A stretch of DNA of 10,465 nucleotides from Chloroflexota bacterium (GCA_022563275.1 JADFNR010000119.1:1-10465), one strand, 5' to 3'; positions 1 to 6,919 are shown, counted from the stretch's first letter. Notes: generated by a model not told the origin, from the sequence alone. Numbers and translations are program-made.

Positions 1-818
1 AAGAAGTGGCTCAGGCCGCCGGAACCGGCTATGGCCACCTTCTTGTCGCTGTCCCAGTTTTTGACGGCCTTGGCCACGGCCTTGCCCAGGTTGTAACAGC
101 GCCTGGGAGTGGGCTGGTTGGGGGGATAGAAGGTGTTCTGGGTTATGGGGACGATGGGCCTGATCTTTTCGTTCATCATGCGCTTAACCACGTAGGCGTA
201 GGCGTGGGGCATCGCCTGGGGCCGGCGTTCGGTGACATGCTGATTGCTCAGGTACCCGATGGGCCCGACGGCGCCGCCGGCCTGTTCGTTCATGTAGCGG
301 GACTGGGCGATATCGAAGTCGTCCTCGATCAGGCTTTGGATGAGGTGCAGGCCCAATTCCGCATCCACGGGAACATCCATTTCCACGTCGCCGTAGCCCC
401 ACATGGAAGCCCTGGTCGCCGGGGAAGCATTGTCGCCGATGCCACGGGGCGTCAGGTGCATCGTTTCGCCCCAATAGATGGAGAACAGGGGCATGTTGTC
501 GTCGAAGAAAAGCTCTTCCTGGTCGTCGCCCACGATGATAACCACGTCTGGATCAGCCTGAATCATGGATTCTTCCAGGGTGGCGATCGCCTTCTGGCAG
601 GCCTCGTACTGCCCCTGGAAAACCTCCAGGGTTTGCCGCTGGGCGATGGCCGGGTCGGCCTCCGCCAGAAGCTCGTCGTAGGTCATGACCCGGCCGTCCT
701 CCAGGGACAGCAGCATTGGGTTGCCCTTGTCGCGCTCGGCGTACTCGCCCCACAACTCGCCGGGAAGGCTCAGCATGGGACTGTGGGACGTGCCGAGGCC
801 CAATACGATCTCAGCCAT
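1..818 (-). CDS. LigB-like extradiol ring-cleavage dioxygenase, 3' end outside window
   Basis: The frame is open from an ATG at 818 to the left edge (272 codons), preceded by a GAGG ribosome binding site (GAGGAAAC then ATG). The N-terminus reads GLGTSHSPML, so His12 sits where class III (LigB-type) extradiol dioxygenases have their first iron ligand. The last visible residues, GSGGLSHF, match the family's GG-[LM]-S-H motif with the catalytic His (here about 271). A VIIVGDDQEE segment lies at 93-102. These enzymes cleave catechol-like rings next to the hydroxyls with Fe(II) and O2 in the cytoplasm. There is no histidine between 13 and 120, where LigB has its second iron ligand (His61). The glutamate ligand would lie beyond the edge. 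The ring substrate is unknown. The family call is fairly sure; the activity is less so. Confidence 0.8.
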   Translation of the reverse strand, partial: MAEIVLGLGTSHSPMLSLPGELWGEYAERDKGNPMLLSLEDGRVMTYDELLAEADPAIAQRQTLEVFQGQYEACQKAIATLEESMIQADPDVVIIVGDDQEELFFDDNMPLFSIYWGETMHLTPRGIGDNASPATRASMWGYGDVEMDVPVDAELGLHLIQSLIEDDFDIAQSRYMNEQAGGAVGPIGYLSNQHVTERRPQAMPHAYAYVVKRMMNEKIRPIVPITQNTFYPPNQPTPRRCYNLGKAVAKAVKNWDSDKKVAIAGSGGLSHF

Positions 819-873
819 GTTTCCTCATTAATTACGGCGCTGGCGCAATAGCGGCGCCGGATTTCGGCCGGCC

Positions 874-910
874 GTTCCCGGTCCTGGTTCCCGGTCTGGT
901 TCTCGGTCCA
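874..910. repeat. Three near-identical 12-13 bp tandem units
   Basis: GTTCCCGGTCCTG, GTTCCCGGTCTG and GTTCTCGGTCCA lie head to tail in the gap between the dioxygenase start and the 1097-1130 terminator. If the dioxygenase is transcribed from the weak promoter proposed at 938-966, they fall in its 5' leader. Slippage is the simplest origin; a protein-binding role is possible but not shown. Confidence 0.5.
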
Positions 911-937
911 TGGGCCGGAAAGAAATTTGCTGGATAC

Positions 938-966
938 ATAATCTGCTGGAACGCCGAATTGCGCAA
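938..966 (-). promoter_or_regulatory. Weak candidate promoter for the LigB-like gene
   Basis: On the minus strand TTGCGC (966-961) is separated by 17 bases from GATTAT (943-938), about 120 bases before the dioxygenase ATG. Only the first half of the -35 box and four of six -10 bases fit the sigma70 consensus. It is the best pair I found in the 278-base gap, and a promoter is needed because a terminator lies upstream. Confidence 0.25.
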
Positions 967-1096
967 CTGCCCGCCTTACCGGCGCCGGTCCGGCGGGTAG
1001 TTCGCCCCTCGCTTTGAGAGCGAGGCGGTCATTTAAACGATCTTCTTTTTTCCGGGAGTGGAGCGGAACATTTGAGTCCCAGCGGCGCGTCAAGGA

Positions 1097-1130
1097 AAAA
1101 CACCCGGGCCCACAAGGACCCGGGTGTTTT
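1097..1130 (-). terminator. Intrinsic terminator after the dienelactone hydrolase gene
   Basis: A perfect 12-bp inverted repeat (AAAACACCCGGG / CCCGGGTGTTTT) surrounds a 10-base loop, 30 bases past the stop codon at 1160. On the minus strand the stem is followed by five T. The plus strand also ends in TTTT, so the hairpin could work in both directions. It should separate the dienelactone hydrolase transcript from the LigB-like gene downstream. Confidence 0.85.
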
Positions 1131-1159
1131 GAATTCCCGGCCAGTGATTTAGAGAAGGA

Positions 1160-1942
1160 TTAGTCGGCGGCGGTGACGGCCTGCCTTCCCTCGGTGGCGC
1201 CGGCGCTCAAGTGCTTGGTGTAGAAGTCGATCACCTTCTCCCAACCGTCGGTTGCTGCTTCCTGGCGGTAGCTGGGACGGTCAACGGCGAAGAAACCGTG
1301 GCCGGCGTTGGGGTACATGTGAAATTCGAAGTCCTTACCCAAACGCTTTAACTCAGCCTCGGTCTCAGCCACGTCGGCCGGCGAGGGTCTGGTGTCCTCT
1401 TCGCCGAACAGTCCCAAGAGCGGACAATTCAATCCCTCGGTGAACTCGATGGGCCACTTGGGCATGGCGGGGGTGAGCTCGTCGTTCCCCTTGGTCACGC
1501 CGCCACCCCAGCAGTCCACGGCCGCGTCCACGTTTAGGGTGCAGGCGCCCAGGTAAGTCTGCCGTCCACCGGAACAGAAGCCGATGAGGCCGACCTTGCC
1601 GTTTGTGTAGGGCAGCGCCGGCAGGTAATCTATGGCCGCTTGAACATCGCCCATGGTCCGGTCGTCGGGCATGCCGCCCGCCTCGCGGATGCTGGTGCTG
1701 TTGTCCGTGGGAGTGGCCTTGCCTTCGCGGAAGTGCAGGTTGGGCGAGATGGTGGCGAAGCCGTTGTAGGCCAACTTGCGGGCCATCTCCTTTGACGCTT
1801 CGTCCCAGCCGGGCATGTGATGGATCAAGACCACGCTTCCATAGGGGCCGGGTCCCAGGGGCCTGGCCAAGTAGGCGTCGATTTGGTCTCCTTCGTGTCC
1901 ATTGATGAGCACGGTTTCCGCTATCATGCCTTCGTACTTCAT
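1160..1942 (-). CDS. Dienelactone hydrolase family protein (alpha/beta hydrolase)
   Basis: The product is 260 aa. The frame stays open upstream to 2110, but the ATG at 1942 follows a GGAAGG site and begins the conserved domain. Cytoplasmic enzymes of this family hydrolyse lactones such as dienelactone, formed after ring cleavage, using a Cys-Asp-His triad. All three are visible: Cys123 in GFCSGG, Asp183 in FGEEDTRPSP and His215 in NAGHGF. An HHMPGWDE segment (41-48) lies near the oxyanion region. Length and motif order fit an intact enzyme. A tail of about 15 residues after KHLSAG looks non-conserved. The gene is alone between a terminator and a divergent LLM monooxygenase gene. A LigB-like dioxygenase downstream on the same strand supports a role in ring-compound breakdown. 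Many family members act on other esters, so the substrate is open. Confidence 0.88.
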   Translation of the reverse strand: MKYEGMIAETVLINGHEGDQIDAYLARPLGPGPYGSVVLIHHMPGWDEASKEMARKLAYNGFATISPNLHFREGKATPTDNSTSIREAGGMPDDRTMGDVQAAIDYLPALPYTNGKVGLIGFCSGGRQTYLGACTLNVDAAVDCWGGGVTKGNDELTPAMPKWPIEFTEGLNCPLLGLFGEEDTRPSPADVAETEAELKRLGKDFEFHMYPNAGHGFFAVDRPSYRQEAATDGWEKVIDFYTKHLSAGATEGRQAVTAAD

Positions 1943-2021
1943 GGTAGGCCTTCCTTTTCGCAATAAAATCCCGGGATATTTGTCGATCCCGGCGCCCGCC
2001 TTTCGCCTTTGGGCAGGCAGT

Positions 2022-2050
2022 AGACTACTACCGGCGACGGGCTGCGTCAA
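2022..2050 (-). promoter_or_regulatory. Candidate promoter of the dienelactone hydrolase gene
   Basis: On the minus strand TTGACG (2050-2045) stands 17 bases from TAGTCT (2027-2022). The -35 box is near consensus; the -10 box is poor. The -10 overlaps a small palindrome, AGTAG-A-CTACT (2019-2029), which could be an operator half. The predicted leader is about 70 bases. Confidence 0.4.
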
Positions 2051-2103
2051 ACGGACCAGGTCCACACTCATCACCGAGCGGGCGCCGGCGCCCGGTGCCG
2101 CCG

Positions 2104-2133
2104 TTGTCAATGCAAAGTGGGTACAGCTATAAT
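2104..2133 (+). promoter_or_regulatory. Sigma70-type promoter for the LLM-QOR-DAO run
   Basis: TTGTCA (2104-2109), an 18-base spacer and a perfect TATAAT (2128-2133) lie about 86 bases before the LLM monooxygenase ATG. This is one of the two best promoters in the window. The bases after the -10 box, GCGCCCA, recur after the -10 box of the ferredoxin promoter near 8451. Confidence 0.75.
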
Positions 2134-2218
2134 GCGCCCAATCCTCCTCCGCAGCTATTTTATGTCGACCCCGATGCCGGGAATGCCGTGGGTCAAACAG
2201 TTAGGAGAGTAGAAAGAC

Positions 2219-3385
2219 ATGGCTCTGCCAGAGCGAATGAAATTCGGAATATTCATGGGACCTTTCCACCGGGTTGGTGAAAATCCCACCTTAGCCCTGG
2301 ACCGCGACTTGGAATTGGTGCAGTGGCTGGACCACCTGGGCTATGACGAAGCCTGGATCGGCGAGCACCACAGCGCCGGTTGGGAGACCATCTCCTCCCC
2401 GGAGATATTCATAGCCGTGGCCGCCGACCGCACCAAGCACATCAAACTGGGCACCGGCGTGATCAGCCTGCCCTACCACCATCCCTTCATGGTCGCCAAC
2501 CGGATGGTGCAGCTCGACCACATGACCCACGGACGGGTGATGCTGGGCGTGGGGCCCGGCGCACTGCCCGGCGACGCCTACATGTTGGGCATCGACCCCA
2601 CCCTGCAACGCCAGCGCATGGATGAGGCTTTCGGCATCATTCTGCGCCTGATGACCGAGACCGAGCCCATCACCTACAAGAGCGACTGGTTCGAATTGCG
2701 CGAGGCCATGCTCCAACTCCGTCCCTACACCAAACCCCACATGCACATCTCCGTGGCCTCGGTGCAGTCTCCGGCCGGCGTCGCCCTGGCGGGTAAATAC
2801 GGCGCATCGGTGTTGACCATCACCCGGCCCCGGGACCCGTCGGCCGTGGAGTCCGATCTGGCCGCGTTGTGGGCCGTCGCCGAGGAGTCGGCGGCCGAAC
2901 ACGGCAAGGTGGTCAACCGGGACGACTGGCGTCTGGTGCTTCCGGTGCACATCGCCGAGACCCGAAAAGAGGCCTTCGCACAGGCCAGACTGGGCGCGGG
3001 CCGCTACCAGCATGAGTATTTTGAACAAATCATGGGCCGGGACGCGGTCATAGACGGCCCGCCGGAAAAGATCATCGACGCCATGGTGGACAACGGCACC
3101 TGGATCATCGGCGACCCCGACGATTGCATCGCCGGCATCCGCAGGCTTGAAGAAAGGAGCGGCGGCTTTGGCGGCTTCATGGTCCAGACCGTCGATTGGG
3201 CGCCGCGGGAGCAGGTCCTCCATAGCTTTGAGCTTCTGGCCCGGTACGTCATGCCTGTGTTCCAGGGCACAACGCTCAGCACCGCCGCTTCGGCCCAGTG
3301 GGCTCTTGAGCACCGGGACATCCTGACCGCCGGGCGGGTGCAGGCCATCAACCGGGCCAAGTCGGACTACGCCTCCCGGACCTAG
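2219..3385 (+). CDS. LLM-class flavin-dependent monooxygenase, limonene 1,2-monooxygenase-like
   Basis: The 388-aa product belongs to the bacterial luciferase-like (TIM-barrel) flavin monooxygenases, which use reduced FMN and O2 to oxygenate organic substrates. Motifs are IGEHH at 47-51, LGTGV at 77-81, LDHMTHGR at 99-106 and GVGPGALPGDAYMLGIDP at 110-127. The last pattern and the length recall limonene 1,2-monooxygenase and related FMN enzymes rather than F420-type ones. An AGGAG site at 2203-2207 lies 11 bases before the ATG. The C-terminal 50 residues carry the extra tail seen in this subgroup. It is first in a plus-strand run with a quinone oxidoreductase 50 bases downstream. A flavin reductase would be needed and is not visible here. 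The family is certain; terpene specificity is only a resemblance. Confidence 0.9.
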   Translation: MALPERMKFGIFMGPFHRVGENPTLALDRDLELVQWLDHLGYDEAWIGEHHSAGWETISSPEIFIAVAADRTKHIKLGTGVISLPYHHPFMVANRMVQLDHMTHGRVMLGVGPGALPGDAYMLGIDPTLQRQRMDEAFGIILRLMTETEPITYKSDWFELREAMLQLRPYTKPHMHISVASVQSPAGVALAGKYGASVLTITRPRDPSAVESDLAALWAVAEESAAEHGKVVNRDDWRLVLPVHIAETRKEAFAQARLGAGRYQHEYFEQIMGRDAVIDGPPEKIIDAMVDNGTWIIGDPDDCIAGIRRLEERSGGFGGFMVQTVDWAPREQVLHSFELLARYVMPVFQGTTLSTAASAQWALEHRDILTAGRVQAINRAKSDYASRT

Positions 3386-3435
3386 ATGTTGGTCCTAAAT
3401 TTAATCTTGGAGATTCTCGCACCTCACGTGAAGCC

Positions 3436-4416
3436 ATGAAAGCGGTTTGGTACGAGCGTAACGGCGCCGCCGACATCTTAGAATACGGGGACATGCCGGA
3501 CCCCCAGCCGAGGCCGGGCGAAGTCCTGGTCCGGGTAATGACCTCCGGCGTTAACCCATCAGATTGGAAACGCCGCCAGGGGCTGACCAACCGGATGGAG
3601 TTCCCCAGGGTCATACCCAATCAAGACGGGGCCGGAGTGATCGACGCCGTGGGGCCTGGCGTTGACCAGTCACGGGTCGGGGAGCGGGTCTGGCTGTTCG
3701 AGTCCCAATTCGGCCGGCCCTTTGGCACCGGGGCCGAGTACACCGTCCAGCCCAGCGGGCACGCCATCCGCCTGCCCGGGAACACGGACTTCGCGGCCGC
3801 CGCCGGCCTGGGCGTACCCGCCATGACCGCTCACCGCTGCGTCTTCTCCGATGGCCCAGTCACCGGAAAGACCGTCCTGGTCACAGGCGGAGCGGGCGCC
3901 GTCGGCCACTACGCGGTCCAGCAGGCCAAGCTGGGCGGCGCAACCGTCGTCAGCACCGTAAGCTCAGAGGAGAAAGGTCAGATCGCGTTGGCGGCGGGGG
4001 CGGACCACACCATAAACTACCGTGAAGGGGACACGGCGGAACGCATCTTTGGTCTCACCGGAGGAGCTGGGGTCGATCTCATCGTGGAGGTCGACATGGC
4101 GGCCAATTTCGCGGTTAGCCAGCAGGTGCTGAAGTCCTCCGGGGTATTGGCGGTCTATTCCGCGGGCAGCTCCCAGGGACCCACCGTGCCCCTCAAGTTC
4201 AAGTCCTCCAATGTCACGGTCCGCATGGTGCTGGTCTACGACATGCCCGAGCCCGCCAAAGTCGCCGCTGTCGCCGACATCACGTCATGGCTGGAGCAGG
4301 GCAAGCTGACCCCATTCGCCGGCCCCCACTTTCCTCTGGAACGATTGAAAGACGCTCATCTGGCCGTCGAGGGCGGCGTGACCGGCAAGGTCATCGTCGA
4401 CGTCAACACCCAATAG
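3436..4416 (+). CDS. NADPH:quinone oxidoreductase, zeta-crystallin type (MDR family)
   Basis: The 326-aa product is a medium-chain dehydrogenase/reductase of the zinc-free quinone reductase branch, which reduces quinones or activated double bonds with NADPH in the cytoplasm. The GroES-like N-terminal domain carries PRPGEVLVRV (25-34) and GVNPSDWKRRQG (38-49). The Rossmann domain has LVTGGAGAVGHYAVQQAK (148-165). The C-terminus ends with FPLERLKDAHLAVEGG and GKVIVDV, the usual family ending. No structural zinc cysteine cluster is seen. The start lacks a clear Shine-Dalgarno sequence (GTGAAGCC before ATG), so translation may depend on the upstream gene. The DAO gene follows after 3 bases, indicating one operon. 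It probably reduces a quinone or enone intermediate of the pathway. A second, decayed copy of its 3' end lies at 5573-5650. Confidence 0.9.
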   Translation: MKAVWYERNGAADILEYGDMPDPQPRPGEVLVRVMTSGVNPSDWKRRQGLTNRMEFPRVIPNQDGAGVIDAVGPGVDQSRVGERVWLFESQFGRPFGTGAEYTVQPSGHAIRLPGNTDFAAAAGLGVPAMTAHRCVFSDGPVTGKTVLVTGGAGAVGHYAVQQAKLGGATVVSTVSSEEKGQIALAAGADHTINYREGDTAERIFGLTGGAGVDLIVEVDMAANFAVSQQVLKSSGVLAVYSAGSSQGPTVPLKFKSSNVTVRMVLVYDMPEPAKVAAVADITSWLEQGKLTPFAGPHFPLERLKDAHLAVEGGVTGKVIVDVNTQ

Positions 4417-4419
4417 AAT

Positions 4420-5553
4420 ATGACCGGTCCTCGGAACAACCTTGACGGAACAGTGGCCGTGGTCGGCGGCGGAGTGGTTGGCTGCTTCGTGGCCTACCGG
4501 CTTGCCGCCATGGGCGCAACCGTGACCCTGGTGGAGCGAGATGAACCCGGCGCAGGGGCAACGGGGAATTCGGCGGGGAATATTCAGCCTGCGTCAGGCG
4601 ACGATGACGCCTACAAGATCGCTTTAGGGGCGGAGAGTCTCGCCCTCTGGCGCAAGCATCTGCCCCGGATCAAAGAGGCCGGCGGGGTAGACTACCGGGA
4701 ACAGGACATCCGCTACCTCTACGCGGCCACCAGCGAGGGCGAGGAACGCGAGGTCCGCCGCATCCTGGGCGACGTGACGGCCGCCGGTCTCCGGGCCGAA
4801 TGGGTGGACGGCCCCACGGCCCGGGAGATAGAGCCCCGTCTCTCCGGTTCGATCACCGGCGGAATGCTCCACCAAGACTGCATCCAGATGGACCCCAGAC
4901 TGTTCATGGCGGCCCTGGCCAACGCGGCCGAGGCCGAAGGCGTGTTGGTCCAGCGCCAGAAGCAGGCCGTGGGCCTAACCGTGGCCGGTGGGCGTATCAG
5001 GGGCATCGCGTTACAAGACGGAAGCTCGCTGGATTGCTCTTCGGTTGTCCTGGCCCTGGGCGCCTGGACAGCCAAAATCATGTCTGAATGGCTGGGCTGC
5101 GACCTGCCGGTGGAACCCTATGGCCTGCAGAAATTACACCTCGGCTTGGGCACGGCGGCCCCACTGAACTGCGCCGTCCGCTGGAACGGGGTGAACATCG
5201 TCTGCCGGAGAGACGGACTGGTGCACGCTGGAAGCAGGTTCGACCCCGCCGGGTTCGACGCCCAGCCCTCGATCGAAACCGAGAGATGGTTGCTGGCGCA
5301 GGTGGCGGAGATAATCCCCGGTTTTCAACCTTCCGGGGTCGAGACCATCGCCGCGTTCGCCGCGTCCACCCCCGGCCGCATTCCCCTGGTCGGCCCATTA
5401 CCGGGGATCGATGGAGTATACCTTGCCGTTCCCAGCACCGATGGGTTTCTCATGGCGGCGGTGCTGGCCGAGATGACGGCGGAACTCTTGGTCAATGGTG
5501 AAAAACACCAATTGATGGACCGGAGCCCGCTGGCCCAGGCCAAAGTCCGCTGA
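4420..5553 (+). CDS. FAD-dependent oxidoreductase, DAO (glycine oxidase/D-amino acid dehydrogenase) family
   Basis: The 377-aa product starts 3 bases after the quinone oxidoreductase stop, with no Shine-Dalgarno sequence, which suggests translational coupling. The dinucleotide-binding loop is VVGGGVVG (14-21, GxGxxG), with Glu39 ending the second strand to hold the FAD ribose. ATGNSAGNI (47-55) is the typical second DAO motif and LALGAWT (211-217) the late FAD-contact strand. Family members oxidise C-N bonds of amino acids, sarcosine or similar amines to imines. The C-terminal FAD region reads VPSTDGFLMA instead of the common G-H-x-x-x-G form, so it is a divergent member. Next to an LLM monooxygenase and a quinone reductase it may remove an amine from the substrate. 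That is inference, since some members act on non-amine compounds. Confidence 0.85.
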   Translation: MTGPRNNLDGTVAVVGGGVVGCFVAYRLAAMGATVTLVERDEPGAGATGNSAGNIQPASGDDDAYKIALGAESLALWRKHLPRIKEAGGVDYREQDIRYLYAATSEGEEREVRRILGDVTAAGLRAEWVDGPTAREIEPRLSGSITGGMLHQDCIQMDPRLFMAALANAAEAEGVLVQRQKQAVGLTVAGGRIRGIALQDGSSLDCSSVVLALGAWTAKIMSEWLGCDLPVEPYGLQKLHLGLGTAAPLNCAVRWNGVNIVCRRDGLVHAGSRFDPAGFDAQPSIETERWLLAQVAEIIPGFQPSGVETIAAFAASTPGRIPLVGPLPGIDGVYLAVPSTDGFLMAAVLAEMTAELLVNGEKHQLMDRSPLAQAKVR

Positions 5554-5572
5554 CCCTTCCTCAATATCTCCC

Positions 5573-5713
5573 CTTCTTCTGCGGCGATTGAAAGATGCTC
5601 GTCTCGCAGTCCAAGGCGGCGAAATCGGCGAAGTCGTCCTTGATATTGACCGTCACCAGGTCCGTTTCATGTTTCGCACGCTAGACCCGGGGAACTCATG
5701 CCCGTCTCGGTAA
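5573..5713 (+). pseudogene. Remnant of a quinone oxidoreductase C-terminus
   Basis: Twenty bases after the DAO stop the DNA aligns without gaps to the 3' end of the 3436-4416 gene (about 4329-4407), at roughly 70% identity over 79 bases by eye. In the matching frame it reads LRRLKDARLAVQGGEIGEVV then LDID, against LERLKDAHLAVEGGVTGKVI then VDVN in the intact protein. The frame runs on to a TAA at 5711-5713 with unrelated residues. It has no start, Rossmann motif or N-terminal domain. It looks like the stump of a second, related gene whose body was deleted. It could also be a partial tandem duplicate that has since diverged. Confidence 0.7.
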
Positions 5714-5732
5714 ATCACCAGTCAAAGCGCAC

Positions 5733-6518
5733 CTATCTCGTGACCACCAGTGTGCCTTCCATGTCGCCGGTCATATACGATGCGGACCGGACTGTGAACT
5801 CCCCGGTGTTGGTTGGCCGCAGTTCGATCAGTACTTCGCCAAACGGCAGAACTCTGTAATCAACCCCCAACTCGTCAATCTCGAAAGTATGAATAAAAAA
5901 GTCATTGTTTTTTACCAGAATACGCGTCGTTTCTCCGACCCTTAATTCCAACCGCTCTGGCATCAAATAGCTGTTCTTCATTTCCACCACCGTCGCTCCG
6001 GCTTTAGCGCCGGCGGATACAGTCGTTCGCCCCACGATATGAAAAACGCCCGATAGAATAACGAGGACCAGCAAGACCATCACGATGACTCCAAAGGCCC
6101 TCCGCTCGGCGCGTGTGGCTGCGATTCGTGTGGCGCCCCGGCGTCGCTGGACAAGCGTGACCGTGGCCCCTACCCCAGCGAAGAGCGCCGAGGCCGTCAA
6201 TAGAAGCGGCATGACAAAGTCGAAAAAGCTGTTGGGATAGCTCAGGGCAATTATCAGAAGCCACGCCCACCAAAGATTGAGAAATCCCCATATCGCGCCG
6301 GCGACCAATGCCCACTTACCAAACCTCCACATCAGGCCAGCAAGGATCACGGACAGCACCATGGCAATGATGAAAACTCCTACGGTAGAGGCCTCACCCT
6401 GGCTTAGGAAGGCGAAAACAAGAGACACCAGGGCATAAAGTAGGAGCCCCGCGATAGCGACCCGCGTGTACAGTGGGTGCGACTTCCACCCAATGGTTAC
6501 TGGCGTCATTTCCACCAT
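5733..6518 (-). CDS. Five-helix membrane protein with C-terminal cupredoxin-like domain
   Basis: The 261-aa product starts at the ATG at 6518, with GAGGT 9 bases upstream. Hydrophobic segments lie at about 19-38, 46-63, 69-92, 99-123 and 142-163, then a domain of about 95 residues. That domain shows the cupredoxin fold pattern: TVVEMKNSYLMPERLELRVG, then ILVKNNDFFIHTFEI with the first His ligand (210), and TNTGEFTVRSASYMTGDMEG then TLVV. In copper-binding cupredoxins the last loop carries Cys, His and often Met. Here Cys is replaced (SASY), the second His is absent, and only Met249/Met253 remain. It may bind copper differently or not at all, or act as a sensor or assembly domain outside the membrane. 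I do not recognise a named family. It is convergent with the DAO gene and not in an operon with its neighbours. Confidence 0.75.
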   Translation of the reverse strand: MVEMTPVTIGWKSHPLYTRVAIAGLLLYALVSLVFAFLSQGEASTVGVFIIAMVLSVILAGLMWRFGKWALVAGAIWGFLNLWWAWLLIIALSYPNSFFDFVMPLLLTASALFAGVGATVTLVQRRRGATRIAATRAERRAFGVIVMVLLVLVILSGVFHIVGRTTVSAGAKAGATVVEMKNSYLMPERLELRVGETTRILVKNNDFFIHTFEIDELGVDYRVLPFGEVLIELRPTNTGEFTVRSASYMTGDMEGTLVVTR

Positions 6519-6629
6519 AGGGTTCCGACCTCGCAGGTTGTTGGCCTTTCAGGTACCGGCGGCCGGAGTTTCGTCTTGAATCAGCCTGGAATTCCCTGAT
6601 AGATCTGCTTCCCTTGGCGCACGACCCAC

Positions 6630-6660
6630 TTGGGAATCGCCGATACTAACATGGCATAAT
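6630..6660 (+). promoter_or_regulatory. Candidate extended -10 promoter reading toward the response regulators
   Basis: TGG-CATAAT (6652-6660) fits an extended -10 element; TTGGGA at 6630-6635 is a weak -35 at 19 bases. It overlaps the minus-strand promoter at 6643-6671. Transcripts would have a leader of about 330 bases before the first regulator, so it may serve a leader RNA or be secondary to the closer promoter at 6876-6904. Confidence 0.3.
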
Positions 6661-6671
6661 GGACCCGTCAA
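6643..6671 (-). promoter_or_regulatory. Promoter for the membrane cupredoxin-like gene
   Basis: On the minus strand TTGACG (6671-6666) is followed after 17 bases by TAGTAT (6648-6643), with five and four of six consensus bases. It predicts a leader of about 118 bases before the ATG at 6518. No other pair in this gap fits as well. Confidence 0.5.
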
Positions 6672-6919
6672 CCAGCTCCGTTTGATGTACCGGATCCCGC
6701 TAGTTGTTCTCTGGGTTTTCCCAGTCTTTCGAGTTCGTGTTGGGCCTCACCATGCCCGGTCTGCTCACACTTACCGCACACGACGGACGGCGCAATTATA
6801 GTCACCATTATTAGCGGCCCATCGTGCCAGCCAGCATGGAGAACACGATTTTCGTGCCTGAAATAGCGTCGAGAATTGCTATTAAGGCGGGAACAATCTA
6901 TACAAATAGTGCGGGCCAA
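6668..6919 (-). CDS. Doubtful small ORF with two CxxC pairs
   Basis: An 83-codon frame from a TTG at 6919 carries CIDC (residues 6-9) and CGKC (48-51), a spacing that could suit a zinc ribbon, followed by a charged tail (QHELERLGKPREQ). Against it: no Shine-Dalgarno sequence, a TTG start, overlap with the regulator promoter region, and no family I recognise. It lies upstream of and parallel to the membrane cupredoxin-like gene. I list it because two CxxC pairs are uncommon in a random frame. Confidence 0.2.
   Translation of the reverse strand: MARTICIDCSRLNSNSRRYFRHENRVLHAGWHDGPLIMVTIIAPSVVCGKCEQTGHGEAQHELERLGKPREQLAGSGTSNGAG
6876..6904 (+). promoter_or_regulatory. Candidate promoter of the response regulator pair
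   Basis: TTGCTA (6876-6881), 17 bases, then TATACA (6899-6904); four of six bases match in each box. It gives a leader of about 85 bases before the TTG start at 6997. Confidence 0.4.

Noticed and set aside
6..851. Long plus-strand open frame of 281 codons
   Set aside because: It is antisense to the LigB-like gene, lacks recognisable motifs, is rich in Gly/His/Val as expected from the complement, and the minus-strand frame has the family motifs and a ribosome binding site.
1943..2110. N-terminal extension of the dienelactone hydrolase
   Set aside because: The 56 extra residues lie in the promoter region, show no conserved pattern, and the ATG at 1942 has a good ribosome binding site.
2291..3313. 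Minus-strand open frame of 340 codons
   Set aside because: It is the complement of the LLM monooxygenase gene; composition (Gly, His, Ala rich) and lack of motifs mark it as a by-product of GC-rich codon use.
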